Below, in pieces: positions 48,566-61,050 of a stretch of DNA of 64,000 nt. Location: positions 5,456,001 to 5,520,000 of the forward strand of contig NC_135073.1 of assembly GCF_051401765.1 (NCBI RefSeq), in the 5' to 3' direction. The translations under genes and the position numbers were made by a program. Origin of the DNA: Calliopsis andreniformis. Lineage: Eukaryota > Arthropoda > Insecta > Hymenoptera > Andrenidae. Every line of letters starts with the position of its first letter. Positions within the stretch are counted from its first letter, which is position 1. The notes under the pieces were generated by a model that worked only from the letters and a program-made list of their open reading frames with translations, had not been told where the DNA came from and ran no database searches.

Positions 48566-51483
48566 AAACTGTAGAAAATTAATTTTATTTACAATTCACA
48601 TTAATCTTATACAATTCTTTTCCTACTCTGCACCATGGCTTTTATCATAACTAAGTATAACTTAGTGTACCTAAGTGAAAAAACAGCAACCAGTGTTTCA
48701 GATGACTCTGTCAACTTGTTTGAACGAAAAGACACGAGGAAAGGAGCGTCAAACAACAGAATTATCGGGTTGCGGTGTTATCGGGCGTATCGGCCGCTCC
48801 CCCGAGAGACACGAGATCTTGTGTAATGGCAAAACGTGGTTCCGACGTTCGTTACAATAAGCCTGCCGCCCCCGAAGAGCAGCAGAAACCTGTTTAGTTG
48901 GTTCCTCGTACAAGGGCAGACCACGGTCGGGGATTTTATTGGCAATATGCTATAATTTCCGACATTAGACGCCCGCTGACGCTTTCTGGCTCTCTCATTA
49001 TACCCGACTGCTTCCCTATATGCGATCTTTTCGCGGGAACGTCGGCTCTGGGCCCCGACCTCTTGCGGATTCTGATCTATATATATCTGTGTATATATGA
49101 AATTATGACGAGGGACATCGAAAATGGGAACTATAAGTCCTTGCCACAGCGACCGTTCAGACAGTATTACTGAAATGCCTCGTAATGGAAGAGATCAGAT
49201 AAATGAAACGAAACGCGCGAATACATTGCCTTGGTGTCTTTTGATATCGAAGGGAAATTAGTGGCCTGATCTTTATGGCTGATCGATTTATTTCTAGCTG
49301 GGGAAGGCATAAATGGTAATTAGCGGTATTAATCTTAATCCCACTAGAAAATATGTGATATTATGTGTTCAATATAGGCAAGAATGTTCTGTATGTTAAT
49401 GTAAGAGCTTAAATTTTAGTAAATGTATATTTATTAGTGACTATATCTCCTTAAGCAAAATCCTGGCGAAAATATTAACTGAGAAAATTGTCTTCTAAAT
49501 GCATTGATTTATTATTTAAACAATTTACACATTTATTAGAATATTATAGTAAAGACTTATCTCACAAGCCTATCTTTTTAACATGTTATTTGATAATTTA
49601 TAAAAATATTATTAATTCAAGGAAATGCAAGGCAAAATAAAACAAAATATTTAGGTCAGGTCTAGTTTAGATGAAATCGAAGCACTATCCTTTGTGTACA
49701 CATTTACTAAATCAAATATAAAAATATGTAGGTACTAAGTATTAGTAAAAGTAAAATAAAAGAATGATTCTCTATTAAATAAGTAAATTTTATTTCTTTT
49801 ATCATTTGGACTCTAACAATAAATGTAACTATTATTTAAAAAATAAGTAGATTTAAAAATATATTTATTAATACATTTACATAAAACTGCCTTTAAAATT
49901 ATTATATTATCTTCTTCTCGTGACGCGAGCAAACTACAAGTAATTTGAAATTTTTGTCGACAATATATCGCGGGACTGTTTTCCAGATTTCACCCCTCCT
50001 TTCGCTGATTTCTCCGAGAAATGTACCGCGAACTTTCCTATTTCATTTGGCAATAAGGTTTGATTGTCGCGGGAAATATCATCCAATTTCCTTTCTCTCC
50101 CCTCCGGGGCTACATTGCCACCGTCCGTCCACCCTCTAACTACGCCATCAGCCACCCCTTTCGCGTCACTCGTTGGTTACAAAGAAACTGGAACCTTTTC
50201 TCTCTCGTTTGTTGAAATTTCGACATTGTACTCGGCCAATATCTCTACATAGCTAGCCAAATTCTTTTTCTTTTTGGGCAAACCTTTCTCAATGCTCTGC
50301 AGGAAACCTATCCTTTGTCCTTTACGTGTAAAAGAATGTCAGCAACATTGACATCATATTTTCTTCTTCAGCATGTTTGTAAGATACCCCTGCAGAATTT
50401 TAGTAGTTAGAAGTCTTTATTAGTTTGTTCCATCTTCTTAAAAATCATTCTTTTTCGATATTGTTTTAATCCAAGTGTTAGGTAAGGTAACTTCAGAACG
50501 AAAAGGAAACTTCCAAACAATATCAAGATATTGCTAAACGATATAAACCGATAAAAGCAACCATATGGTAGACTATCTGTGTGATATACTGTTAGCTGTA
50601 CCATTGTAAATATTAATTAGAGTATGTGACAAATTATATAAATCGACCGCTGTAATATTGTAATTCTAATGTGGTCGCTAATGGCGAAGTATTGCCGATG
50701 CAACATCAAATAAATAAATAAAAAAAACTTAAGCTATATGATGTCTTTAGGAAATTCACTAACTGGTAATTTAGAAAAATTCTACTACTCTGTAGTAGAT
50801 ATCTATCTCATCCTAATTTCATTATTTTCAATTTTATAGTTAAATTAATACTTAAAATTTAAAATATAGACACTGCATTGACATTTTGTATTTTTCCATT
50901 TAACTTGGTTATTCTACTAAATAGAAGACATAACAGTATTTTATCATTACCCTAAGCACCTAGTTAATTAGTGTTTTGGTCCACATGCGCAGTAAAATAC
51001 GATAGTCTTTGTCTTACGTAATGATTTTCAATAAGTAAGGACGCGTTCAACTCGCAGAGCACAACGAAGGGGTCGTAATTGGAGAAGAAGGGGAGAAAGC
51101 CATTCAAGGCAAAGTTTCCTCAAGACATTAGTTTATAATTCGGCAATCCGGGATCAGTATTTGTCACGATTAGTCGATCCTTCCTCCCTGCCTCCTTCAT
51201 CCGGAATAACCGATCCCTGAGCAGAAGGTTTCATCGCTTTCTTCACCCCTTCTTCCCGACTCCCGTGCAAGTTTTCATTAATTTCGCCGATCCTACCGAA
51301 CTATCGCCGTAGTTACGCGCAATTTCAACGCGACAATATTCTGGCCCTCCCTGAGATTTTGACATGAACAGGATGGGCGTGAAAGCTGGAAGGAAGAGAG
51401 GGTAACATGTAAGGAGTTCTAATGACTACCAAATGGCAAGGGTAAGAAGAAATATCCCAGTCTTTGGAGCACGTGGATTATAC
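48566..51483. other. Non-coding; islands at ~48700-49340, 49910-50300 and 51040-51480
   Basis: The islands carry short chance frames only. 49340-49900 and 50400-51000 are AT-rich. Confidence 0.5.
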
Positions 51484-51640
51484 AGGGTGTCATCGAACTC
51501 ATGGTACAATTTGGAGGGAGTAATTCTACATAAACGAATTAGTTGGAAATATAAAATAGCATTCCTTCATTTGAGACTTTGTTTTTAAAAATGAAAGGCA
51601 AATTTTCATTGAAAATACAGATAAATCTACGTTTAATGTT
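51484..51640. mobile_element. Possible DNA-element 5' fragment with ACAGGGTGTCATCG terminus
   Basis: TATACAGGGTGTCATCGAAC resembles the terminus class at 45620 and 25625. The downstream sequence is AT-rich, with no detectable inverted partner, so it is called only from its end motif. Confidence 0.3.
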
Positions 51641-52096
51641 GATATTTTATTGTTCAAATATTTACGTACTATCGTATAGACTCTTTGTATGCGTTCGTTA
51701 TAACTAGTTAATAATTTTACTTTGAGAAAATATGAGGAATATCCAATGATATAGACTCATGAGATTACAAAAAACTTTATTACAATAGTTTGAGATTGAA
51801 TTATAAAAATGAAGTACAGAATCATTAAGCTCTCACGTAAATGGTTAAGTGATTGACTTAAATAATCTTTTCTTTTTGTATAGAAGTGTGTTTCCAGTGG
51901 AACTGATTTTGGGAAACGGGAATATTTGTTTTGAGTGTTTAACAAACCTTTAAAATTAATTTTCTCAAATACAAGACAAGAAAAAGTATTCTACAATTAT
52001 AATGTAACTTTGTGGGAGAATTTATTTCATCTGTAGTCTGATCATATTTATTATTATACTAATGTTTCATTATATCCACGTGTATGTATCTAACCT
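51641..52096. other. AT-rich spacer left of the 714-bp hairpin element
   Basis: Nothing beyond AT-rich sequence is visible. Confidence 0.5.
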
Positions 52097-52100
52097 TTAA

Positions 52101-52814
52101 GGGGGTCTTCTGGTTGACAGGACGAAAAACAGGACCTTTTTGAGAATTTGTTGCAATGAAACCATTCGACTTTCTAATACGAAGCTTCAGCTCACTTCTT
52201 TATTCACGTTTACAGAATAATCAACAATTTTTTGAGTACACTATAATAAAAATTGCAAAAGTTATGTAATGGTATACAGTATAGGCTGTTTCTGAATGGC
52301 TGACACGATTGAGGTTGTTCTACTTATCTCAACCGAACAAATGATAAATCATTTTAATTGGTAAAGAAACAGTTATGGACTGAACTACGGATATTAAAAT
52401 CTAATCTCTTCTTTATTTTATTTTTTTAAGTTTGATAGACATGAAAACATACGAAAGTAGATACTTCAACTTCAAAATACTGCGATTTTTTTAAATATCG
52501 AGATATTTTCTTTTTCATAATTCAGACCGTAATTGTATCCTTACTAATCAAAATAATTGATCATTCGTTCGTTTCAGATGAGCAGAACAACCGCATTCAT
52601 ATCAGTCATCCATACCCGTTTATCGAAACAACCTATATATGTCATTAAATAATTTTTGCAATTTTTATTATTGTGTATTGAAAAAATTGTTCATTATTCT
52701 CTAAACACGAATAAAGAAGTGAGCAAAACCCTCGTATTAAAAAATTTCATGGTTCCTTTGGAAGAAATTCTTAAAGAAGTCCCTGTTCTTCGACCTCTCA
52801 ACTAGAAGACCCCC
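52101..52814. mobile_element. 714-bp hairpin DNA element with ~290-bp arms and TTAA duplication
   Basis: The outer ends are GGGGGTCTTCTGGTTGACAG and, on the minus strand, GGGGGTCTTCTAGTTGAGAG. Arm similarity continues through CTCACTTCTTTATTC and AATAATAAAAATTGCAAAA to about 52388 on the left and 52516 on the right, leaving a ~128-base AT-rich spacer. TTAA directly abuts both ends (52097-52100 and 52815-52818). There is no open frame of note. The TTAA duplication fits piggyBac-type integration, but the G-run terminus is not the usual CCC, so family assignment is open. Confidence 0.85.
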
Positions 52815-52835
52815 TTAAAGCTATTTTCACTTTAA

Positions 52836-52914
52836 CCCTCGGAATACTGACTATTTGAGTATTCCCAGAATTAATACCCACTATGCTTTAGTCCCAGGCA
52901 TCCTTCGTCGAGGG
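52836..52914. mobile_element. 79-bp TTAA-flanked mini inverted-repeat element
   Basis: TTAA (52832-52835) then CCCTCGGAATACTGAC on the left; CGTCGAGGG then TTAA (52915-52918) on the right. On the minus strand the right end reads CCCTCGACGAAGGATGCC, so only about six terminal bases are perfectly inverted. It starts 21 bases beyond the 714-bp hairpin element. It is a plausible internally deleted piggyBac-like MITE, but the short TIR leaves chance possible. Confidence 0.45.
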
Positions 52915-52918
52915 TTAA

Positions 52919-55900
52919 TAAAACCTTAGAAGAAAATTATTTCACACGTTTAATCCATCTTCATTCAATAAAATCACCTTTCAATAGATTACTATTACTA
53001 TTATTATTACGTATTAACTTACTATTTACTAAATTATTCAAAGCTACAAAAAGGTGACACTTACGAGAGCTTCTGTCTTATCAATTTCTAAAAATTCCCA
53101 TCGTACTTCATCACTGTTGCATCATTCATATTCAATAACGTCCTAAGCGAACACAAATTCGCCGAAGGTGGAAAAGGGAGAAGCCAGCGAAGGAAGAGGA
53201 AAGGGTTAACCAAAAAGTCGGGGAAGCAGCGTGTAACGGAAAGGAGAGACGCAGCGTACGGAGCGAGTGGCGAACAATAAGCAATAATAGGTAATGCAAT
53301 TCAAACGTCGAGACTGGCAATACCCCGAACCCGACGGGGTGGTTACAATGCCGGGAAATGCAAGGCAGGCATTTCCCGCGAAACGCGGCGCGGAGAAAGG
53401 AGACAATCGTACAATACGGTATGCTGGTCTATTGCATATTTGCTTTTACGCAATTCTACTACTCGCTGCTGCTCGCTACTCGCGCGATATTACGCAATCA
53501 CGATTTATCCGGCGTCCTCGTTGATGAGCCAGCCTGTATTTAATCCGGTCGATTCGCTGGTATCATTCGCGCCGATGAGAACGCGAGAATGCTGTTGCTG
53601 CATTCGTAAAAGAGGAATGAAACCTGACGACTTCGATGTATAGAGTTACCTCAATTTTGGATCGAATAGGTAAGTTGGTGGGAATTCTCGTTCGGTCAGA
53701 TGCAGCATATCCTTTTAAGGATTCATCGAAATTGTGGGATCGAATAAGGGAACATAATATCGCCCAACGCGTAGATCATATGGCCATTTGTAATTTTGTA
53801 AAATAAGAATTGATATTTGTTATTCGTGAACTGAACTAGTAGCCACGCATGTTTAAAGAAACCTATTATGTTCGTTCTGTCTTGAATCTGATATTTAACG
53901 AAGGACATGTGTTTCATATTTGTGGAAAAGTGTATTGAATTATGATAGTTTCATATTATATTGAGAAAAGATAAATTTAAATGTGCTATAAATACATTTA
54001 ATATAAATATTTATTAGGAGTATCTAATTAATAATGTGTTTAATTAAATCATTCAATGAATTCTAACATTTTGGATAAAAGAAGCAAATTTGTTAAGAAA
54101 TCTCTTCTATGATATTTATACTGTCAAGGATAATAAACATATGTACAATAAATATAATTGGAGAAGCTTATAAATTCATGAATTAATCCTTCTCAGATAG
54201 ATTATATTAATATTTCTTAGAATTAGATATTTTTACATTTCTCAAATTGAGTAAACAATATTAGGTGCCATTGTTCTATATATTTTCTTAATAGAAAATC
54301 TTTGTCTGAAAAGATTCGAGCTGAACTTCAGGAGCACTAAATCTATTAACTTCAATTAATGGCTATTTGAATTTTGCAGGTGCTTCGGTAGGACGTACGT
54401 TTCATTCCATCGATTCATTGTATAGAAATATATAAAATACATATGTAAAGCTATAGCGAGGTGAATAAGAGAATACAAAGTTTCTGCAATTATTAACCAC
54501 ACATCTGACTTTCTAAATATTTGTCAGTCCGATGATATTTCGTAATAACAGTGAATTAATAATAATTTTCCACCCGTTTTACAGGAATAAATGAATTATA
54601 AGTTAAAATATCTTATTTTCCTTGTGGTCGCGACATTAACAGATGCGGAGTAAAATTAAATGATATGTAGGTATGTACATGGAAAATTTCTACAAATTAA
54701 ATTGCTAACCAAGTAGTTAAGTTTTTATCTAATATCACAAAAATTCAATTAGTTGTTGTCATTTGGTGGAAAAAATGGAGCAACTGAATCCATAATTAGT
54801 ATTAAATAAAAAGAGAAATTACATTAATTACTTAAATGGATATTAAAGGTCTGAAATTGAACTTCTTCGACACGTTCGTTTGTATCCTTTCCCTTTTACG
54901 CAGTCCCATAGCGAAAGGATATCGAGAAACTAAATCTGTACAGTGGTGGCGAAACAAGGCAAATGAAGTCGTTTGTTCTAATATCTTGGGTCAACCCCTG
55001 AATCTTGAGGATGAAACTTCGTGGGGTTGAAATTGTCAGGTGACGTTGCGAATAGAACGATTTCAAACTAACATCCCCTATGTCTTCACTCTGTGACACA
55101 CTTGTTCTTAAAGTATTCAATAAAAACTTTCGTAAATAAACAATACAGAAAAAAGCACATAAACCCTATGCCATTAAAAACAATAAAATCACAAACTAAA
55201 TAATGGAATACAAAGCTCAAAAACAAAACCGAGAAGAATGGAACTGTGAAATAAAAACAATGCATCGTCGCCAGTAATATATTTAAAATAAATTTAGTTA
55301 CTATACACATATTTAACAAGGCAAAAAATTAGTAAGGAATGCATCCTGGAGAGGGAGGCTACTCAATTTTCAAATAATATTCAATCATGTATCTCAAATG
55401 TTTATAACATGTGAAAAGGAGGAAGTGAGATCGAAGGGCTGTTCTATAAATGTCTTCACACAGTCACGATTTATTCCAAAATTTATTCAGCAGAAACAGA
55501 GGAATCAGAGATTTGGTCTTACTGGCCGGAAGCTACCCCTGGTGCGCTCCCTCGACGCAACTTACCAACCAGTTTTATTCGTTTTTTACATATGGCCTGA
55601 GCTCGCGATAAGAAAATGCCCGTGATATTTCACGTTTTTTATATGCGTCCGCTTTTGCCTTGAGGTGTTGGCTGGCATCCCCCTACGTTCCAGAAACGTT
55701 ACGCGGCCTGGCTAGCGGCTGATATGCGAAATAAGCAGCCCCGGGGCCATTAGAAGTCCGTGGCCTCGTTAACTCGATACCCGTAATCCTGAAACTCCTC
55801 GACCAAGATGGTCCTTTTCTCTTCGATCCGACTATTTCTTCCGGGAAAGTTGTTCCTCGGAGAGAAGCATCCGTTTTATCGGTGGGCTGCTCCAAAATCC

Positions 55901-58640
55901 GCCATGTATGTATCTTCGTGAGGTAAATCTTTCGCACTGGGGATGCTTCCTCGTTCTCAAATGCGACATTGGTTCAAATGGTCTACCGACGGGATGTAGG
56001 ATCTAACTTTGCAGTGAGATACACAATTTGCAAACATAACGATAACAAAATTTATTAGCAACAACTGTCAATATTCTTGAATACTATCTATGAATAATAG
56101 TAAGTTTAAATATTTCAATTAATTTCAAGTTTATTTGTACCATGAAAGATAACATATCCTTTATCGTGATAAGTAGGGTTAGGCTCTAAGAACAATGCAA
56201 ATTTGTCTAATTGTTGCACCAAATTAGGAACAGCAAGCGCTAACACTTTAAGTAAGCCTGAATTATTATATGTTGCATGGGACAATTCAATTCTTCTTTA
56301 TTTTTAAAAATTAAGTGTACCTTCTAGCATTTACCTTTTAATGTTAAAGACTATGAAAATTTAATTCCAGGACCAATCATTTAAACTCTTTACTATGATT
56401 TTCTATTTCGTTAGTGTTTCAAGCAAGAAACTTCTGTGCTGCTTCACGGACATAATCATGCCACACACATTGCATATCGAAGGTACCATCACTTTCAACA
56501 TATACGTACTTATATAAATACATGTACTTATGTACCTACATGCTATAACCAACTCTTACCCTGACTCGTAAGTATAACTTGATTACTTTTGTCGAATAAT
56601 AGAATTAAATTTTTCTCAAAAATATCAGCTTTCAAGTCTTCAGATAATAAATGTTTATCTTACAATTTACTGTAGTATTTCCTTAACTTCTTTCTAGTAA
56701 AGACCTTTGTGACTTTCACGTGAGTGTTATAGGATAGTGCATCTTATTTATCAGTTTTATTTGCTTCATCGTTACTTATCATACCTACATGCGATGGGAC
56801 CCATCCAAGGTTGTCCCTGTTCCACGATGAAACAGTGACTTCCCTTTCGGGAAACGTTCCGACTGAACGAATCCGCTGTTTTCAAAGGGATCGGATCCCG
56901 TTCTGGCAAAAGGTTACAGGTCCAAGCGGAAACCGCGCTGGCAATTCGTACACGCGCACGTGTAACAAGACGGCAGGTTCGAGTGCCTATTGAGATGCTC
57001 GATTCTCAAGCTACGCTGGGAGAAGAGCAGTGCCTGTCGGATATTGGAGGCAATGAGGCGGGCTACTTTTAACAAGACGACTTCCCCCGCCGTTCCATCC
57101 ACTTCACCGGGCCCCCCTGTTCGATACCAAACGATGCGCTTTCGTTTGCAATGGAATCCTAACCCCCATAACGAGCCACCAGAGGAACCGCGAATCGTCT
57201 TTCCCGTGAATAAAGCTACCCCAGATCAATCTCTATCACTTTATGCCCTAACATATCCAAAAGTCCGTAAATAAATGATTAATAGGGCAAAATGAAAAGA
57301 TCATACGTATATAACTGTCTTCTAATAGAGAAACTTTCCTTTGTGCATTCAAAAATTTTTTATACGAGTTATGATTTGTACAGCTTCAGTTATGGAAGAT
57401 AATTAGTACAGTTTATGTGATTATGTAAGGTCTGGAGCTGAGCAATGATTGATAACATTTTTAATATAAAAAGTGGAAGGATTGTTTGACACTGTACTCA
57501 ACATTCTTTACTACTTGAGAGAATTAAGAAAACTGGTTTTTATCGTTCGTTCAAAGTAAACTCTAAAGCTCCAAAGTAAATGTGACTTTTGAAGAATAAC
57601 GTTAATAAATCGAAAATACATTTTTTCTTAAGTCAAACAACTTTTGGGACCTCTAGAAGGATAAGGCTTGAAGCTATAGCCTCCCCGCTCCCCATTTTCA
57701 GCCCAGTTTTATCTACCATACAAAACATCAAGGAATGTTCACGATTGTTACTATTCACTAATTGTTATAATACCATGTAAGATATTATTATTGTTACAAA
57801 TTTCTGTAAAATGATTCTCATTAAAATACACCCGATCTCTAGAAAGATATAAAAATCCATTATTATTTAAAAAGAAATAATTCGTGTAAATAATTTGTTA
57901 CTGTATCGTCGAGGTGTCATTTATCACTAGTAGTATATTTGATGAAGTGTTCGATCGTTAAGGGAGGAAGATAAAGTGGAAAGGAAAGAAAATTCGTAAA
58001 ACACAGCGATGATTTGTCGAAATTTATCGGGTGTGCCACGCAATTAGGCAAATAAGCAGTTTAACCGGGAATAGGAGTGGTACGGAAAGGACGGGCGGAA
58101 GGGTGTAACGACAAACAATCTCTCTTTCTCCCTTCCACATTCGTCCGCTCGTCGGGAGCAGCGACATTTCATTTCATTTGTTCATCCCCCCAGGTTCGCG
58201 TTCTCTCCACCTGCCCCCTCTCCCGCATCGAACAGCTCCCATTCCTCTCCGATTCGAAACACCCTCTAATTTGTTCCTACGAACGTGTTTCGCTTTTGAT
58301 CCCGCTCTTCTCTATTGTTCGCGATTTTATAACTTCTATTCTTTATTTATAAGCAGCAATGTTGAAATCTTTTTGAAAAACGAAAAAAAAAACAGAATTG
58401 TGCTTTGGAGAGATTGAAAAATATTCAAATTTGCTCATTTTAAATTGTATAACTGTGGTGAAAAATGGTAATAGAGGTATTTTTAAATAATAGCTTATTT
58501 TAAGAGTAGAACATAAATAAATAGATGAAGACCGGAACAGAAGTAATATGTTAGTACTGAATTTATCTATTATTGTAAAATAACTACTGTTTAGTATCTT
58601 TATAACCTTTTTTATTTTCTTGCAGTAGTCGGCAATTAAT
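52919..58640. other. Non-coding; islands at ~53130-53680, 55480-55990, 56790-57280, 57950-58330
   Basis: The 55640-55670 sequence includes TTGAGGTGTTGG, a T-box-like half site. The 94-codon frame at 56990-57274 has no recognisable domain and no splice support. 53720-55470 and 56000-56780 are AT-rich. Confidence 0.5.
53352..53378. promoter_or_regulatory. 10-bp inverted repeat with E2F-like half site
   Basis: CGGGAAATGC and GCATTTCCCG are perfect inverted repeats separated by seven bases. The right arm continues TTTCCCGCG, a match to the E2F consensus TTTSSCGC. It sits inside a CpG-rich island (53130-53680). Confidence 0.35.
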
Positions 58641-58874
58641 TTCCAAATTTTCAAATATTTAATAGCCAAATGCTCAGTTAATCAAATACAGAAACTTCCA
58701 ATTATTTAAATATTCAGAATTTGAAATATTCCAATGTTTGAACACTTAAATTTTCCAATAGTGAAATATTCAAATTTTTAAGAATTTAAATTTGAAAATA
58801 TTCTAACATATAAATATTCAAATCTTCTAGTATTCAAAATTTAAATCTTTCAAGTATTTGAATATTTAAATTTG
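58641..58874. repeat. AT-rich minisatellite, AAATATTCAAATTT-type unit
   Basis: About 230 bases are built from diverged units of roughly 10-14 bases around the core AAATATTCAAAT (for example TTTCAAATATTTAATAG, AAATATTCAGAATTTG, AATATTCAAATTTTTAAG). The array is AT-only in most units and degenerates at both ends. Confidence 0.8.
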
Positions 58875-60808
58875 TAATGCCTTTTTATTTCTTCCAATTT
58901 TAATTCCTGGTATAGAATTGTGTACTATATTAACATTAACTGTTGCTTTCCATAGATATGTATTACCATTACTTGATATCCTTAACATGAATTTTTCACA
59001 CCACTGTCTTCGTGACATAAATATTAACACTGATACGTATGTAAGTACAAACATCACGTAAATCGAATATCAAACAGCAATGAAATATCTATAAAGTCTA
59101 GTAAGCAAATCCCGATCTCACGATATGAAACAAGCAGGATTCGAAGTTATATCTTTTTGCGTCTACTTTTCAAAGATTATCCCAGGAGAACTCAGCATCT
59201 GGTCTCAACATTTGCGGCTCATAATGTGCTTCTTGCGTCGAATGACCGGTACGAACCATCAAACGTTCTGGCGAAGGAAAGAAACGGGAAAGGTCAAACT
59301 GCCTGAAGAGAAGAGTAGCAATCACGAAGACGGGGAAACGAAGAAGGAAAGGTATATGTATCATAGAGGGAGAAGAGACGGCGAGAGAATCTGAACGTTT
59401 TCAGTGGCGCGTCGGCGCTTTTGTGGGCGCACACAATCGTAAGATCATGCACCGTTTTTTCGCGCACAGCTGGGAGAAAAACTTAAATTGATGCGAGTGG
59501 CTCACGAGACCGAGACGGATGCGCCGTTTGCCGGCCAAAGGGAACTAAAGATCCGTGCGATAGGCAAGGACAGATGGGGATGGAGAATGTGATAATTAGC
59601 CACGGAGACGCTTCACTGTTACCGATTTTCGAATTTTCTTTCGGCAGATATTTCTATGAAGTTCACTAATGTCGTTATTAGGAAGAGAAAAATATAAAAA
59701 ATTGGTTATTTTAAGATATTTTGGGAGAAAGGCACTGGAAACCGGGTAAATTAATTAAAGATCGATTGGTATGATAAGAAAATACATATCTCCCTGATTG
59801 CACAGAACTTCTCACGAGACTTTTATTCAGACATGATACACTGTGATACAAAACTGAGACCTATATTGTAGAGTTAGTTAAAGACTTCATATACAAATTA
59901 GATATAAAAAGAAGTCTTTTTGAAGAGTTATAAGTATACATATAGGTATAACAGTATTTAATGGGAGCTACATGATCCTAAATTCGTAAGAATTTATTGA
60001 CCCTTATCCAACGGACTTCAGGCTTACTTTGATGCGTGTAATATTTATGTCACAGCCGCACAATAACACAGACTTATAGCTGTTGGCCTACTACTACTCC
60101 CAAATTGCAAACAATTAATGAACTAATAGGTAACATTAATAATACTTATATTACATAAATTTATAAAAATGGGCGATAATAGAAAATATAGAATAAACAA
60201 ATGCAATAGTGAAAACCTTCAATAAAAATCCACATATCTAAATACAAAACAAGTACACATTATTAAATCAGGGTTAATAAAAATTTTTCATCCAAAACCA
60301 TATTTATAACGCTTTCATAGTAATCCCTATACAGTGTTAGCATCCCTTAAAGTTTGTTAAACGGCAGAAAAGTGACTACTGTATACGATGAGGACACAGT
60401 CGTTTAGTATAAAAAGCTGCAAATGATTTGAAAGATGTTCACGTGTTTCTTGACATCAAAGAGAAAAAGTTGAAAATTGTGGCGAGTCTGTAACGATAAA
60501 TCACAAGGCAGAGCCTGAGCATGTAGAGCTCCATGAAAATCTATTATTCCTCGTACGACAGCCTTAATGAGGCAAAAAGTCGTTCCGGAATCATTGACGC
60601 AGCTGCATCTGGTCTGTTGTCGAGGCTTCGGTGACTTATGGAATTAAACGTGAGCCCATCGTCCTTACAGTGAGAAAAGTATTCAAGAAACGGTTACAGA
60701 ATGTTTGTACGAAATGCCATGAAAATTGTACTGTAAAAGGAAGCACCCTACTTATAGAACATAAAGTAAATAATATAGTACCCAATCCACTAATTTTATG
60801 CATATACA

Positions 60809-60960
60809 GGATGTTTCACTCAAACAAATGAATTTGGAAAGCTATAAAAACACCATATGTTTCCTACTGTGTTATCTTCAGTAACATTTGATCTCGTATT
60901 ATAAAAACAGAATTTTGGAACTTTAAGTGGTCCTCGAGAAATAAACCTGTAAATCTGTTT
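60809..60960. mobile_element. Possible DNA-element fragment with ACAGGATGTTTCAC terminus
   Basis: TATACAGGATGTTTCACTCA has the form of a terminus related to the CAGGGTGT class, followed by AT-rich sequence. No second end is visible within a few hundred bases. Confidence 0.3.
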
Positions 60961-61038
60961 TAATAATTTACAAAGATATACAATAGTTTATCCGATCGTT
61001 TCGCACTCATGTATCACGAACCCGTTTGTGAGTAGCGC

Positions 61039-61050
61039 TGACAGCTGTCA
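61039..61050. promoter_or_regulatory. Palindromic TGACAG / E-box composite site
   Basis: TGACAGCTGTCA is a perfect 12-base palindrome that joins two TALE-homeodomain (Meis/Homothorax) TGACAG sites over a CAGCTG E-box. It lies in a short balanced-composition stretch (61020-61140) that also carries the direct repeat CGATCTTCGATCTTCGACC. Confidence 0.3.
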
